A stretch of DNA of 28,216 nt from Eubacteriales bacterium (GTDB taxonomy: Bacteria > Bacillota > Clostridia > Peptostreptococcales > Anaerovoracaceae), in contig JAQUXD010000007.1 of assembly GCA_028692535.1 (NCBI GenBank), positions 1 through 28,216 of the forward strand, read 5' to 3'. Positions within the stretch are counted from its first letter, which is position 1; the number at the start of each line of letters is the position of its first letter. The position numbers and the translations under genes are program-made. This document shows, piece by piece, positions 1 through 9,225 of this stretch. Below the pieces are notes generated by a model. That model made no database searches. It was not told where the DNA came from and saw nothing but the letters and a program-made list of their open reading frames with translations.

Positions 1-1182
1 CCCTACAGCTTTTTCCACTGGGGCTTTCCGGCCTGGAGCGTCTACGCCGCAGGCACTGTTCCCCTGGCCTACAGATATTACGTACGCAGAAAAGAAGGTC
101 TCAACCTGCAGGCCGTATGCAGCGGTGTCCTGCCCGGCAGCACGCAAGGAATACTCAGCAGAATCATCAATATCGTCTTTATCATCGGTATTCTGGGCGG
201 ACTGACCATTACATACGGCACAGGCATTCCCATGCTGGCCAATAACCTGGCCAACTCTATAGGCACCAGCGAAACCTTTATGGTCTACGCGTTGCTGATC
301 GGTCTCACCACCCTTACCTTTGCCACCAGCACCTACATCGGCATTGAAAAGGGCATGCAAAACCTGTCCCGCATGACCACCTGGTTTTCCCTGGCGCTGT
401 GCCTCATTTTCTTAATGGGCTCCCCGCTGTTTTCCCTTTCGAACACCTTCCAATCCCTGGGCATCATGGCCGACAAGTTTGCGCTTATGCTCACCTATCT
501 GGACCCCATCCGAGGCGGCGGATTCCCCCAGGACTGGACCGTTTTCTATTGGGCCTGGTGGATCGGCCTGGCGCCCTGGATGTGGATTTTTATTGCCAAG
601 ATCTCCAGGGGCAGAACCGTTCGCTCCGTGGTCGGCGGCGTGGTCGTTGCCGGCTCCGTCGGATCGTTCCTTTTCTTCGGGACCATTTCCAATTACGGAC
701 TCCACGCACATCTCACCGGTGCCGTCGATATCGTGCAGACCATGGCAGATCAGGGCATCAGTCAGATCATTTCCGAACTGTCTCTATCGCTGCCCCTGGG
801 CAAGGTTGTGCTTGCTCTCTGGTTCATTTCCGGATTCCTTCTTCTGGTGACCACCATGGACTCGGCTACCTATACGCTGGCGGAAGCCTCGACCCTGGGG
901 CTGAAGGTCGGAGAAGACCCCTCCAGAAACCTTCGACTGTTCTGGGCCGTGATGCTGGCGGTGGCGCCTCTCTGCCTACTCTATGCCGGGCAGAGCATCC
1001 CCGGCGGCACGCCCTTGGGCGGTCTCCAGGCCATGCTGATCATCACCGCGGTCCCGGTCTCCATTACGATTCTTTTCGCCATGATCTCTGCATATCGCTG
1101 GTTCAACGAGGACTTCGGAAAATACACCCGAGAAGAGATCATTGCCGGGGCACAGCCGGCGAGCTTGATCACCGAAGAATAA
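1..1182 (+). CDS. BCCT-family transporter (betaine/carnitine/choline type), 5'-truncated by window edge
   Basis: Secondary transporter of the BCCT family, which moves quaternary-ammonium compounds such as glycine betaine, carnitine or choline across the cytoplasmic membrane. The frame is open from base 1, so the N-terminal part lies outside the window; 393 residues remain. Two family hallmarks are visible: FHWGFPAWSVYA at the start of the visible part, and the Trp-rich stretch WAWWIGLAPWMWIF followed by AKISRGRTVR, the loop that lines the substrate site in this family. Hydrophobic segments alternate through the rest and the C-terminus is short and polar. The usual PFVG of the Trp box is PWMW here, so substrate cannot be read off. 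The gene ends at a strong terminator and faces the M20 gene convergently. Family assignment is secure; substrate is unknown. Confidence 0.93.
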   Translation, partial: PYSFFHWGFPAWSVYAAGTVPLAYRYYVRRKEGLNLQAVCSGVLPGSTQGILSRIINIVFIIGILGGLTITYGTGIPMLANNLANSIGTSETFMVYALLIGLTTLTFATSTYIGIEKGMQNLSRMTTWFSLALCLIFLMGSPLFSLSNTFQSLGIMADKFALMLTYLDPIRGGGFPQDWTVFYWAWWIGLAPWMWIFIAKISRGRTVRSVVGGVVVAGSVGSFLFFGTISNYGLHAHLTGAVDIVQTMADQGISQIISELSLSLPLGKVVLALWFISGFLLLVTTMDSATYTLAEASTLGLKVGEDPSRNLRLFWAVMLAVAPLCLLYAGQSIPGGTPLGGLQAMLIITAVPVSITILFAMISAYRWFNEDFGKYTREEIIAGAQPASLITEE

Positions 1183-1208
1183 ATTTCATATTGCCAGCCA
1201 CACAAAAA

Positions 1209-1238
1209 TGCCCGCCTGCTAAGGCGGGCATTCATTTT
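1209..1238. terminator. Bidirectional intrinsic terminator
   Basis: A 9-bp GC-rich stem (1209-1217 with 1222-1230, TGCCCGCCT/AGGCGGGCA) with a 4-nt loop has a T-rich tail on the plus strand (ATTTTTTT) and a T5 run on the minus strand. It serves both the BCCT gene and the convergent M20 gene. Confidence 0.9.
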
Positions 1239-1243
1239 TTTCA

Positions 1244-2464
1244 TCAGCCGCAAAACGCCATAGCCGCGGTCAGATAGACCCGATAGCTTTCTTCCAAGGC
1301 GTCGGGGTCCAGACGCTCTTCTTTCGAGTGGGCCAGGGTCAGGTCACCGGGTCCGTAGACGACCACCGGCATTTTACCGTAATGACCGAAGAGGCCCGCA
1401 TCGGTCCAGCAAGTACAGCCCGTCAAGCGGGCGGGCTTGCCGGAGACAGCTTCCAGACTCGTCTTCAGGACCTGAACCAGAGGTTCGTCCTCCTTTTGCT
1501 CCATGCCCTGATGAACGTATCCACTCTTCATGACGCTGCTGTCCAGCACCTTGAGCGTGCAACGAAAGTCCGGATCCTTGCGGGACAGGTCCTCCACGAT
1601 ATCCGACAGCTCCCGGTACATACTCTCGTAGGTCTCCAGGCCGGGGATAAAGCGCCGATCCATCTGGACGACACACTCTCCTGCCACGGTAGACAGCTGG
1701 GTGCCGCCCCGGATCACGCCGATGTTCAGCGTGGGGCAGCCCATGAAGGGATGACAGCGCGCCTTCAGCCGGGGCGCCAGCTGCTCCTGGAGAACCTGGA
1801 TAAGCCGGGTCGCTTTCAGGATCGCATTGACGCCTTCGTCCTGCCGCCCTCCGTGGACAGTCTTTCCGTGGAGGATGAATTCAAACCATTCCAACCCTTT
1901 CTGAGCAATGGCGATGGCGTCTCGGCCCATGGCCTCGCCGACGATGACGGCATCAGCATGCATTCCGCTTTCCAGCAGCGCAATGGTACCGATACTGCTC
2001 TCTTCTTCGTCGGCAACAGCAGAAAAGATCAGTTCGCCCAACAACACCGTACCGGTGCGCTTCAATGCGATCAGCACGCCCATCATGGCGGCCAGGGCAC
2101 CCTTCATATCGGTAGTCCCCCGCCCGTACAGCATTCCGTCCTTCAGGCGCGGTTCAAAGGCTTGAAGCATGTCGTAGGCCGGGACTGTATCCATGTGTCC
2201 GTTCAGCATCAGAGATCGGCCGGCGCCGGCGCCGGCCAGACGCGCGATCACATTGCAGCGTCCGCCGACGAGATGCTGAATACGGCAGTCGATATGTTCT
2301 TTTTTCAGAAGGTCGACAATATAATCCGCAACAGCCTGTTCCTGCATCGGAAGACCGCTGTAAGAAGGAATTGCCACCAGGTCGGAGGTCCAGCGAAGCA
2401 ATTCTTCTCTGCTCACGGCACTGAAAAGGATTTCTTTCTTTTCTCTTATCATCGTCTCACTCAT
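1244..2464 (-). CDS. M20-family metallopeptidase (ArgE/DapE/carboxypeptidase G2 type)
   Basis: Cytosolic dinuclear-zinc amidohydrolase of the M20 clan, which hydrolyses N-acyl-amino acids or dipeptides. The metal and catalytic pattern is complete: NGHMDTVP (His90, Asp92), GRGTTDMKG (Asp119), ADEEESS (catalytic Glu153 and metal Glu154), a Glu near 177 and the C-terminal LAHSKEE histidine. Its 406 residues fit the family. The central dimerisation domain starts around HGKTVHGG. It is the last gene of the peptide-importer operon, and its start overlaps the preceding ATPase stop by 8 bases, so translation is probably coupled; no strong ribosome site is present. A second ATG four codons in is possible. 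Context favours a role in cutting imported peptides rather than arginine or lysine synthesis. The exact substrate cannot be told from sequence. Confidence 0.9.
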   Translation of the reverse strand: MSETMIREKKEILFSAVSREELLRWTSDLVAIPSYSGLPMQEQAVADYIVDLLKKEHIDCRIQHLVGGRCNVIARLAGAGAGRSLMLNGHMDTVPAYDMLQAFEPRLKDGMLYGRGTTDMKGALAAMMGVLIALKRTGTVLLGELIFSAVADEEESSIGTIALLESGMHADAVIVGEAMGRDAIAIAQKGLEWFEFILHGKTVHGGRQDEGVNAILKATRLIQVLQEQLAPRLKARCHPFMGCPTLNIGVIRGGTQLSTVAGECVVQMDRRFIPGLETYESMYRELSDIVEDLSRKDPDFRCTLKVLDSSVMKSGYVHQGMEQKEDEPLVQVLKTSLEAVSGKPARLTGCTCWTDAGLFGHYGKMPVVVYGPGDLTLAHSKEERLDPDALEESYRVYLTAAMAFCG

Positions 2465-3490
2465 TTCCCGCTATGTGCTCAGTGCTGCTCCTGTGCTCTT
2501 CCTGGACAGGGAAGCACGCTACCGAATGACCCGGAGCCACTTCCATCAATTCCGGCTGTTCCTGCCTGCAACGTTCCGTTGCCCGGGGGCACCGACTTGA
2601 AAACTTACAGCCCGTGATCTCGACGGCCGCATTGGGCGTCTCTCCTTCCAAGACCGGCCTTTCACCTTCTCGGGTCTGCCCCGGCACAGGCATAATGGCC
2701 ATCAAGGCTTGCGTATAGGGATGCAGTCCCGCCTTGATGATTTCATCGGCAGTACCGATTTCCATGACCCGCCCCAGGTACATGATGGCGATCCTGTCCG
2801 AAATCAGCCAGGCCAAGGACAGATCGTGAGTGATAAACAGATAGGCGATCCCCTTTGTGTCCCGGAGGTGGATCATCAGTTTCAGGATCCCGGTACGAAT
2901 GGATGCATCCAGCATGGACACCGGCTCGTCGGCCACGATGAACCGAGGACCGAGAATCAGCGCACCGGCAATGACCACCCGCTGCCGCTGTCCGCCGGAC
3001 AACTCGTAGGGATAACGGTAAAAGTAATCGTCCGCCGGCGTCAGTCCGGCCTGCTCCAAAGCTTCCCGGACCCGCTGCTCCCTCTCCTCCGATGTTTTGA
3101 CCAATCCGGCCACATCCAAAGGCTCTGCCACGATATCAATAATATAGTGGCGGGGATTCAATGCCTGATACGGATCCTGAAAAACCATCTGAGCATTCTG
3201 TCGGAATGCCTTGAGCCCTTCCCGATCCTGGGAAACCGGCGCTCCTTCGAAGACCACCGCGCCCTCCGTAGGCTGAACCAACTGGAGGATCGCCTTGCCG
3301 ACGGTGGTCTTTCCGCTTCCGCTCTCGCCCACCAACGACAGAATTTCACCCCGGTCGATGGTAAAAGTAACCCCGTCCACCGCTCGGACGACTTTTTTCT
3401 CTTTGGATAAAAGGCCGCTGAGAAATCCTTCTCTGATTTCGAAATGGACCTTCAATCCGTCGACGCGTACCAACGCTTCCCGGGCATCTT

Positions 3491-3494
<4 letters not shown>
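2457..3494 (-). CDS. oppF: Oligo/dipeptide ABC transporter ATPase (OppF/DppF type)
   Basis: ATP-hydrolysing subunit of a peptide importer, acting on the cytoplasmic face. It has Walker A (GESGSGKTT), Q-loop (FQDPYQALNP), signature LSGGQRQR, Walker B ending VADEP and the switch THDLS. The C-terminal oligopeptide-type extension carries a cysteine cluster (GCKFSSRCPRATERC); related ATPases of this family can hold an iron-sulfur cluster there. The start is placed at MKDAREAL (345 residues) because AAGGAGG lies 7 bases upstream and this ATG overlaps the oppD stop as ATGA. A start 8 codons earlier is open but has no comparable site. Two different ATPases in tandem are normal for this importer type. 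The symbol denotes family position, not proven substrate. Confidence 0.93.
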
Positions 3495-4453
<959 letters not shown>

Positions 4454-4457
4454 GCCT

Positions 4458-5342
4458 TTACCTCTCTTTCAGTTTGGGATTCAGGATCTCGTCAAAGGCG
4501 TAACCCATCAGTGTAAAGGCCAGGACCACCGCGACCACGCAAAGCCCCGGCGGAAGGAAATACCACCAGGCACCGGTGCTCGTGGCCCCGGTCTCAAAGG
4601 CGTAATGCAGCATCATCCCCCAGCTGGCGTGGGCCGGATCGCCCAGCCCCAGAAAGCTCAGGGTCGTCTCCGAGGTGATCGCTGCCGCAGCGATCAGGAT
4701 CGTGTTGGCAAAGACCAGAGGAAATACATTGGGCAGGATGTGATGCAACATGATGTGCCCGCTTCCGGCACCGATGGACACCGTTCGTTCCACAAATTGA
4801 TTTTCCCGCACAGATAGCGTCTGGGATCGGACGACCCGGGCGGTTCCCGCCCAGCTTGTAACACCGATCACCACGATAATGTTCCAGATGCTGGTGCCCA
4901 GAATGGCCGCCAGGACCATCATCAGCGGCAGCCATGGAATCACCAGAAAAAAGTCTGTAATACGCATCAGGACGTTATCTACGGCCTTGCCGCTGTATCC
5001 GGAGACGATCCCGATGACCGTACCGATCACCATGGAGATCCCTGTAGCCAATGCCCCGACCAAAAGGGAGATCCGGGATCCGGCGATCAGATAGCCCAGC
5101 ACATCCCGGCCCATGTCGTCGGTACCCAGGATATGACCGGGTCCCGGCGGGTTGAGCATGTCTTCCACTTCGCCGAATTCCAGGACGCTAAATGGCACCA
5201 GCAAGGGTCCGAAGATCGCTACCAGAATAAAAAACAACAACACCACAGTTCCGAACAGAGCCATTTTGTTGGCCAAAACCTGGCTGACAAAGGCCTTGAT
5301 CTTGCGCTTTCTCAACTTGGCTTTCACACTATTTCCACCCAT
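4458..5342 (-). CDS. oppC: Peptide ABC transporter permease (OppC/DppC type)
   Basis: Integral membrane subunit of the peptide importer. A basic N-terminal stretch precedes one membrane helix (about residues 28-50). A periplasm-facing loop with a TDDMGRDVL segment follows, then about five more helices. The coupling loop that docks on the ATPase is the stretch SIGAGSGHIMLHHILPNV near residue 190, and the family's SFLGLG motif follows about 30 residues later. Its 294 residues are normal. A GGGAGGT ribosome site sits just before the ATG, inside the last codons of oppB, and the intergenic gap is 3 bases. It pairs with OppB as the membrane heterodimer. Confidence 0.94.
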   Translation of the reverse strand: MGGNSVKAKLRKRKIKAFVSQVLANKMALFGTVVLLFFILVAIFGPLLVPFSVLEFGEVEDMLNPPGPGHILGTDDMGRDVLGYLIAGSRISLLVGALATGISMVIGTVIGIVSGYSGKAVDNVLMRITDFFLVIPWLPLMMVLAAILGTSIWNIIVVIGVTSWAGTARVVRSQTLSVRENQFVERTVSIGAGSGHIMLHHILPNVFPLVFANTILIAAAAITSETTLSFLGLGDPAHASWGMMLHYAFETGATSTGAWWYFLPPGLCVVAVVLAFTLMGYAFDEILNPKLKER

Positions 5343-5345
5343 GGC

Positions 5346-6323
5346 TCAACCTCCCATGCTCTTGACCCTGGGGTCGACCACTTCGTACAGGATATCCGAC
5401 AGGAAGTTGGCCAGGATCACCGTTACCGTAGTAAGCAGAAACACGCCCTGCAGCAGTGGATAATCCCGGTTGACCAAAGCGCCGTACATCAGATTGCCAA
5501 GGCCGGGCCAGGAAAACACCGTCTCGATCTGGATGGCGCCGCCGACGATCAAGCCCAGATTGATGGCGATCAGCGTGATCATGGGCAGCATGGCATTGGG
5601 CATGGCGTGGCGCCGCAGCACATATCCGTTGGAAAATCCTTTGGCCTTTGCCGTCGTGATGTAGTCCTCCGAGAGCACATCGATCATGGTGCTGCGCATG
5701 GTGATGGCGTATTCGCCGATCATCACCAGCGCCATACAGGCCATAGGCAGGACCATATGACGGACCACATCGTTGATATAAGCCCAGGTGTCTGCAAAAA
5801 CCCGTCCCGGCGTCACCATCCCGTTGATGGGGAAGAGGCGCAGGTTGACACAAAAAATCAAGATGAGCATCATACCCAGCCAGAACGTGGGCATGGAATA
5901 CAGCAGCAGAGAAGTGCTCAGCAGACCGGTGTCGATGGCTTTTCCCCTCTTCCAGGCGGACACAATCCCGAAGATGATACCCACCACGATGGCAAGGACC
6001 TCCGCCACACCCAGGAGAATGACGGTGGGAAGAATGCGGGAACCGATCACCTCAGCCACCGGTTTTTTATAGATGAAGGATGTGCCCAGATCCCCGGTAA
6101 ACAGATTTTCCAGATAGACAAAGAATTGCTGGTACCAGGGCAGATCCAACCCGTACATCTCCCGGATATTGGCCACCATTTCCGGTGTGGTTTTTCCGCT
6201 TCTGGACAACATGCTCAGGATATCTCCCGGAAGGATCCGAAAGAGGAAGTAGTTGAAGACCAGGACGAAAAAAATGGTGATGGCTGCATAGAGCAGCTTT
6301 TTTGCAATGCGTTTCTTGTTCAT
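5346..6323 (-). CDS. oppB: Peptide ABC transporter permease (OppB/DppB type)
   Basis: Second membrane subunit of the peptide importer. It begins with a basic N-terminus and a helix (KLLYAAITIFFVLVFNYFLF), followed by the family signature RILPGDILSM, a large extracytoplasmic loop with GLDLPWYQQF, and then five further helices. The coupling loop includes YITTAKAKGFSNGYVLRRHA (about residues 220-239), as expected for this family. Its 325 residues are normal. An AGAGGA ribosome site precedes the ATG. It lies downstream of oppA behind a strong hairpin, an arrangement that usually lets the binding protein be made in excess. Confidence 0.94.
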   Translation of the reverse strand: MNKKRIAKKLLYAAITIFFVLVFNYFLFRILPGDILSMLSRSGKTTPEMVANIREMYGLDLPWYQQFFVYLENLFTGDLGTSFIYKKPVAEVIGSRILPTVILLGVAEVLAIVVGIIFGIVSAWKRGKAIDTGLLSTSLLLYSMPTFWLGMMLILIFCVNLRLFPINGMVTPGRVFADTWAYINDVVRHMVLPMACMALVMIGEYAITMRSTMIDVLSEDYITTAKAKGFSNGYVLRRHAMPNAMLPMITLIAINLGLIVGGAIQIETVFSWPGLGNLMYGALVNRDYPLLQGVFLLTTVTVILANFLSDILYEVVDPRVKSMGG

Positions 6324-6337
6324 GGCGCTTCCTCTGC

Positions 6338-6364
6338 AAAACAGGCGGCGGAAACCGCCGCCTG
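6338..6364 (-). terminator. Intercistronic hairpin between oppA and oppB (partial terminator or mRNA stabiliser)
   Basis: A perfect 10-bp stem CAGGCGGCGG/CCGCCGCCTG (6342-6351 with 6355-6364) with a 3-nt loop is followed on the minus strand by only four T's. The short T-run suggests partial read-through or 3'-end protection of the oppA message rather than a full stop. Confidence 0.75.
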
Positions 6365-6378
6365 CACTTGCCCGGCTG

Positions 6379-7998
6379 CTACTGCGCAGCCTTCATATTC
6401 ATATAGTTCCACGCGGTCATGTTCAGGAACAATCCGCCGGTCTCAGAGGGGACCCGGACATAATTCGTCCACTTGTCCGAGCGGATGGCCTGGATATAGT
6501 TGTCATAGGCATAGACGATATAATGGCCATTTTCGTAGGCGATCTTCTGCATCTCCTGTACCATGGCGATCCGCTCCGCTTCGTCCATGACGGTCATCTG
6601 TTCGTAGAACAGCTCGTCATAACGGGCATCGGAATATCCGGTCTCGTTCAGGTTCCACCATTCATCGGTGATAAAGATCCGGGTGATCACCGAGGGATCC
6701 ACATCGGCGCCCCAGCCCCAGATGTACATGTCGTAGTCCCCGGTGTAGATCAGATCTGTCAGCGCGCCGCTGTCCATGGTGACCAGATCCAGCTCGATAC
6801 CTGCCAGCGCGCAGCCTGCAGCCATCATCTGGGCCGTCTTCACTTCCGGGGTGTTGTCTGCGATGGAGATCAGCTCAAAGGACAGCTTCGTTCCGTCGGC
6901 CGCCTCCCGGATCCCGTCGCCGTCGGTGTCTTTGTATCCGGCGGCTTCGAGCATGGCGGCAGCTTTGTCCGGATCGTAGTTCCGAAGCTCCGCCGGCGTG
7001 GGTTCATAGTGGTATTTGTCTCCGGGATTGACGATCGTGGTGCCCACATCTCCGGCATCGCCGTAGGCCATGCTCACGATCTTTTCTTTGTCGGTGCAGT
7101 ATTCGATCGCATGGCGAACGACCTTATCCTTGAGCAGCGGATGGGCTTGGGGCACTTCGGATTCGGGCCAAGTATTCAGCGCCACGTATGAAAAACCCGG
7201 GATATCTGCCAGCACCAGGTCCACTTCTTCGGCGCTTTCCATCTGCTCGATCTGCGCCGCCGTCAGTCCGCTGGTTCCGTCGATTTCACCAAGCAGCAAA
7301 GCTTGGGCAGCAGTGTCCGCATTTTCATACAGCACGAAAACGATGTTCTGTACATCTCCGGGTATCTCCTGGAAATAGTCTGCGTTCTTCGTCAATTTAA
7401 TAAAGCCTTCGCCTTCGGTATCGAATCTGAACGGACCGGTTCCGATAGGAGTCTCGTTGCCGTAGTTGTACGGGTCATCCAGTCCTTCCCAGATGTGCTT
7501 GGGCACGATGGGCGAGGTGTTCATGAGCATATTGGCTTTCGGCGCTTCCGTTGTCATCACTACTGTGAAGTCGTCGGGACAGCTGATGTCCACGATCCCT
7601 TCGTTGTAGCCGGCATACATGTAGGCTTCCTGTGCCGTGAACAGTTCATAGGAAAACTTTACATCCGCCGAGGTAAAAGGTTCGCCGTCATGCCATTTGA
7701 CGCCTTCGGCCAGATGGAAGGTCCAGGTAAGCTGATCATCGGATACTTCCCAGGTTTCGGCCAGGCAGGGCATCCGCTCCAATTCCGTGTCGTAGCGCAC
7801 CAGCGGATCGTAGATCAGCAGCAGCAGCTCAAACGATACTGCCATCCAGGATGAAAGCGGATTGAGTGTATCCACTTCTTCGGATAACGCGAAAGTAAAG
7901 GTTTTCCCCTCCTCCACGCTTCCGCCGCCCCCGCAGCCGGCCGCCGAAAACAGCATGGCCAGGGTCAGCAGAATGGCGATCATTTTCTTCGCATTCAT
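6379..7998 (-). CDS. oppA: Extracellular peptide-binding lipoprotein (solute-binding protein family 5)
   Basis: Captures peptides outside the cell and hands them to OppBC. The N-terminus is a lipoprotein signal: MNAKK, a hydrophobic stretch, and lipobox SAAGC with Cys around residue 22, followed by a glycine linker. The mature part carries family-5 features: DTLNPL near the start, LAETWEVSDDQLTWTFHL, then WHDGEPFTSADVKFSYE. The length of 539 residues fits. The start is placed at MNAKK because AAAGGAGG lies 7 bases upstream; an in-frame start 13 codons earlier has no such site and would bury the signal peptide. It lies 62 bases after the S66 peptidase with no clear terminator between, so the two are probably co-transcribed. 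The ligand (short, long or murein peptide) is not determined by sequence. Confidence 0.93.
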   Translation of the reverse strand: MNAKKMIAILLTLAMLFSAAGCGGGGSVEEGKTFTFALSEEVDTLNPLSSWMAVSFELLLLIYDPLVRYDTELERMPCLAETWEVSDDQLTWTFHLAEGVKWHDGEPFTSADVKFSYELFTAQEAYMYAGYNEGIVDISCPDDFTVVMTTEAPKANMLMNTSPIVPKHIWEGLDDPYNYGNETPIGTGPFRFDTEGEGFIKLTKNADYFQEIPGDVQNIVFVLYENADTAAQALLLGEIDGTSGLTAAQIEQMESAEEVDLVLADIPGFSYVALNTWPESEVPQAHPLLKDKVVRHAIEYCTDKEKIVSMAYGDAGDVGTTIVNPGDKYHYEPTPAELRNYDPDKAAAMLEAAGYKDTDGDGIREAADGTKLSFELISIADNTPEVKTAQMMAAGCALAGIELDLVTMDSGALTDLIYTGDYDMYIWGWGADVDPSVITRIFITDEWWNLNETGYSDARYDELFYEQMTVMDEAERIAMVQEMQKIAYENGHYIVYAYDNYIQAIRSDKWTNYVRVPSETGGLFLNMTAWNYMNMKAAQ

Positions 7999-8060
7999 TC
8001 GACTTGCCTCCTTTATTCCTTTTCTCAGGAAAATCAATCTGCAATGTAGAATTTCTATCT

Positions 8061-9008
8061 TTAAAGCACTCCGCTTTCAAGAACCTCGAACTTTTTTTGA
8101 TCTGCATCCAGCCGAGTCATCACACCCATGGGCAGCGTGGCCAAATCTTCGGTATGGCCCAATGGCAATCCATAGAGGACCGGCACGCCCAGATCTTTCA
8201 GATAATATTCAAACACCTCTTCCACACCGACATCGGAATAGAAGCCCGGATCGTGTTTCCGAGGGACACAGTCCTTGCACTCGCCTACCAGAACGCCGGC
8301 CACACCCTCGAGCTTTCCGGCATTGCGCAGATGGGACAAACTGTGATCGATGATCCAGGGTTCGGTCTCCACTTCTTCCAGAAGCAGGATCTTTCCCGCG
8401 GTGTCGACTTCATACCGTGTACCCAGGGTGGCGCATACCAGCGTCAGATTACCGCCCGTAAGGATTCCTTCCGATTTTCCGGGCGCTATGGTATAGAGCC
8501 ACTTCTTGACATCCGCCAAGGGAATCTCTCCTATGGGAGAGGTCTGTCCAATGGCTTTAAAGAAGTACTCCTTCGTATACTCCGTAAGATCCCGGGTGTT
8601 GAATCGAGCCATGCCCGGTCCGTGAAATGTGACCAGCCCCGCAAAGCGGCCGATGGCCATGTGCAGGGACGTCAAATCGCTGAACCCGGTAAAAATTTTA
8701 GGATTTTTCGCGATGGCGTCATAGTCGATCCTGTCGATGAGCTGGGCAGATCCATAGCCGCCCTGAGTCACAAAAATAGCGTCGACGTCATCCCTGCGAA
8801 ACATTTCGTTGAGATCGTCGGCGCGTTCCGCTTCCGATGCGGCGGTGAAGCCATGGCATTTATTCACATTTTTTCCGAGCACCACCCGATATCCCATGGC
8901 CTCGATATACTCGACCGCGCGAGGGATCTCGCTCCGTGTCTCCGACGGGCTGGACGGAGAAATCACACCGATGGTGTGTCCTTTTTCCAGGTGTTTGGCC
9001 TTGATCAT
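8061..9008 (-). CDS. Peptidase family S66 (LD-carboxypeptidase / MccF-like)
   Basis: Cytosolic serine peptidase. Family members either remove the terminal D-Ala from murein tetrapeptides (LdcA) or cut peptide-nucleotide antibiotics (MccF). Motifs seen are TQGGYGSAQLIDRIDYDAI, then TGFSDLTSLH holding the nucleophilic serine at the elbow, the EEVETEPW region with the catalytic glutamate, and LPLGHTED with the histidine near the C-terminus. The length of 315 residues is normal. The start is at MIKAKHL, with AAAGGAGA close upstream; an in-frame start 20 codons earlier would lie inside the palindromic operator. It is the first gene of the peptide-importer operon. An S66 gene (ykfA) next to a dipeptide importer is also known in Bacillus subtilis dpp-ykf, which supports murein-peptide recycling, but MccF-type self-protection cannot be excluded. 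Confidence 0.9.
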   Translation of the reverse strand: MIKAKHLEKGHTIGVISPSSPSETRSEIPRAVEYIEAMGYRVVLGKNVNKCHGFTAASEAERADDLNEMFRRDDVDAIFVTQGGYGSAQLIDRIDYDAIAKNPKIFTGFSDLTSLHMAIGRFAGLVTFHGPGMARFNTRDLTEYTKEYFFKAIGQTSPIGEIPLADVKKWLYTIAPGKSEGILTGGNLTLVCATLGTRYEVDTAGKILLLEEVETEPWIIDHSLSHLRNAGKLEGVAGVLVGECKDCVPRKHDPGFYSDVGVEEVFEYYLKDLGVPVLYGLPLGHTEDLATLPMGVMTRLDADQKKFEVLESGVL

Positions 9009-9064
9009 GCGTTCTCCTTTTCGATCCGGGATCTTCATCTGAGTCAAAGCAAAAGCTGATTGGT

Positions 9065-9095
9065 TCACGATATGAACATAATGTTCATATCGTGA
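9065..9095. promoter_or_regulatory. Perfect 31-bp palindrome, candidate operator of the S66-opp operon
   Basis: Two 15-base arms (9065-9079 and 9081-9095) are exact reverse complements around a single A at 9080. The core is GAACA-N3-TGTTC inside a longer AT-rich palindrome. It begins just downstream of the predicted -10 box and covers the predicted transcription start, a position where bound protein would block initiation. The same core occurs at the IclR gene promoter (12345-12359). A stem-loop role in the 5' leader is an alternative. Confidence 0.8.
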
Positions 9096-9099
9096 TTTT

Positions 9100-9128
9100 A
9101 TAATACATCAACCGATTTGAGATTACAA
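9100..9128 (-). promoter_or_regulatory. Sigma-A-type promoter for the S66-opp operon
   Basis: On the minus strand TTGTAA (9123-9128) and TATTAT (9100-9105) are separated by exactly 17 bases. The predicted start is near 9093, inside the palindrome and about 85 bases upstream of the S66 start codon. Confidence 0.7.
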
Positions 9129-9158
9129 CAACCTTTTTTCGTCACAAGACGCAAAGGA

Positions 9159-9187
9159 TCCGACCGCCGAACAATACGGCGGCCGGA
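9159..9187 (-). terminator. Probable terminator after the YfcC-type carrier gene
   Basis: A GC-rich stem (CCGACCGCCG near 9160-9169 with CGGCGGCCGG at 9177-9186, one A-C mismatch) with a 7-nt loop lies 38 bases after the carrier stop. The T-tail on the minus strand is poor (ATCCTTTG), so efficiency is uncertain. Confidence 0.5.
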
Positions 9188-9225
9188 CCTGATATCAACC
9201 TTTGCGATAATCTGATTAACGGATA

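Noticed and set aside
1328..2617. Plus-strand open frame of 429 codons opposite the M20 gene
   Set aside because: It is an antisense shadow of the M20 peptidase, which has a complete catalytic motif set. The shadow has low-information composition and no start signal.
5133..6590. Long plus-strand open frame of 485 codons opposite oppB/oppC
   Set aside because: The translation is rich in His, Gln and Asp with no hydrophobic core or motif, as expected for the antisense of membrane-protein genes. There is no ribosome site, and the minus-strand frames are unmistakable permeases.
9065..9095. SOS (LexA/DinR) box
   Set aside because: The Gram-positive SOS box has GAAC-N4-GTTC. Both palindromes here have GAAC-N5-GTTC and stand before metabolic genes, so LexA is unlikely.
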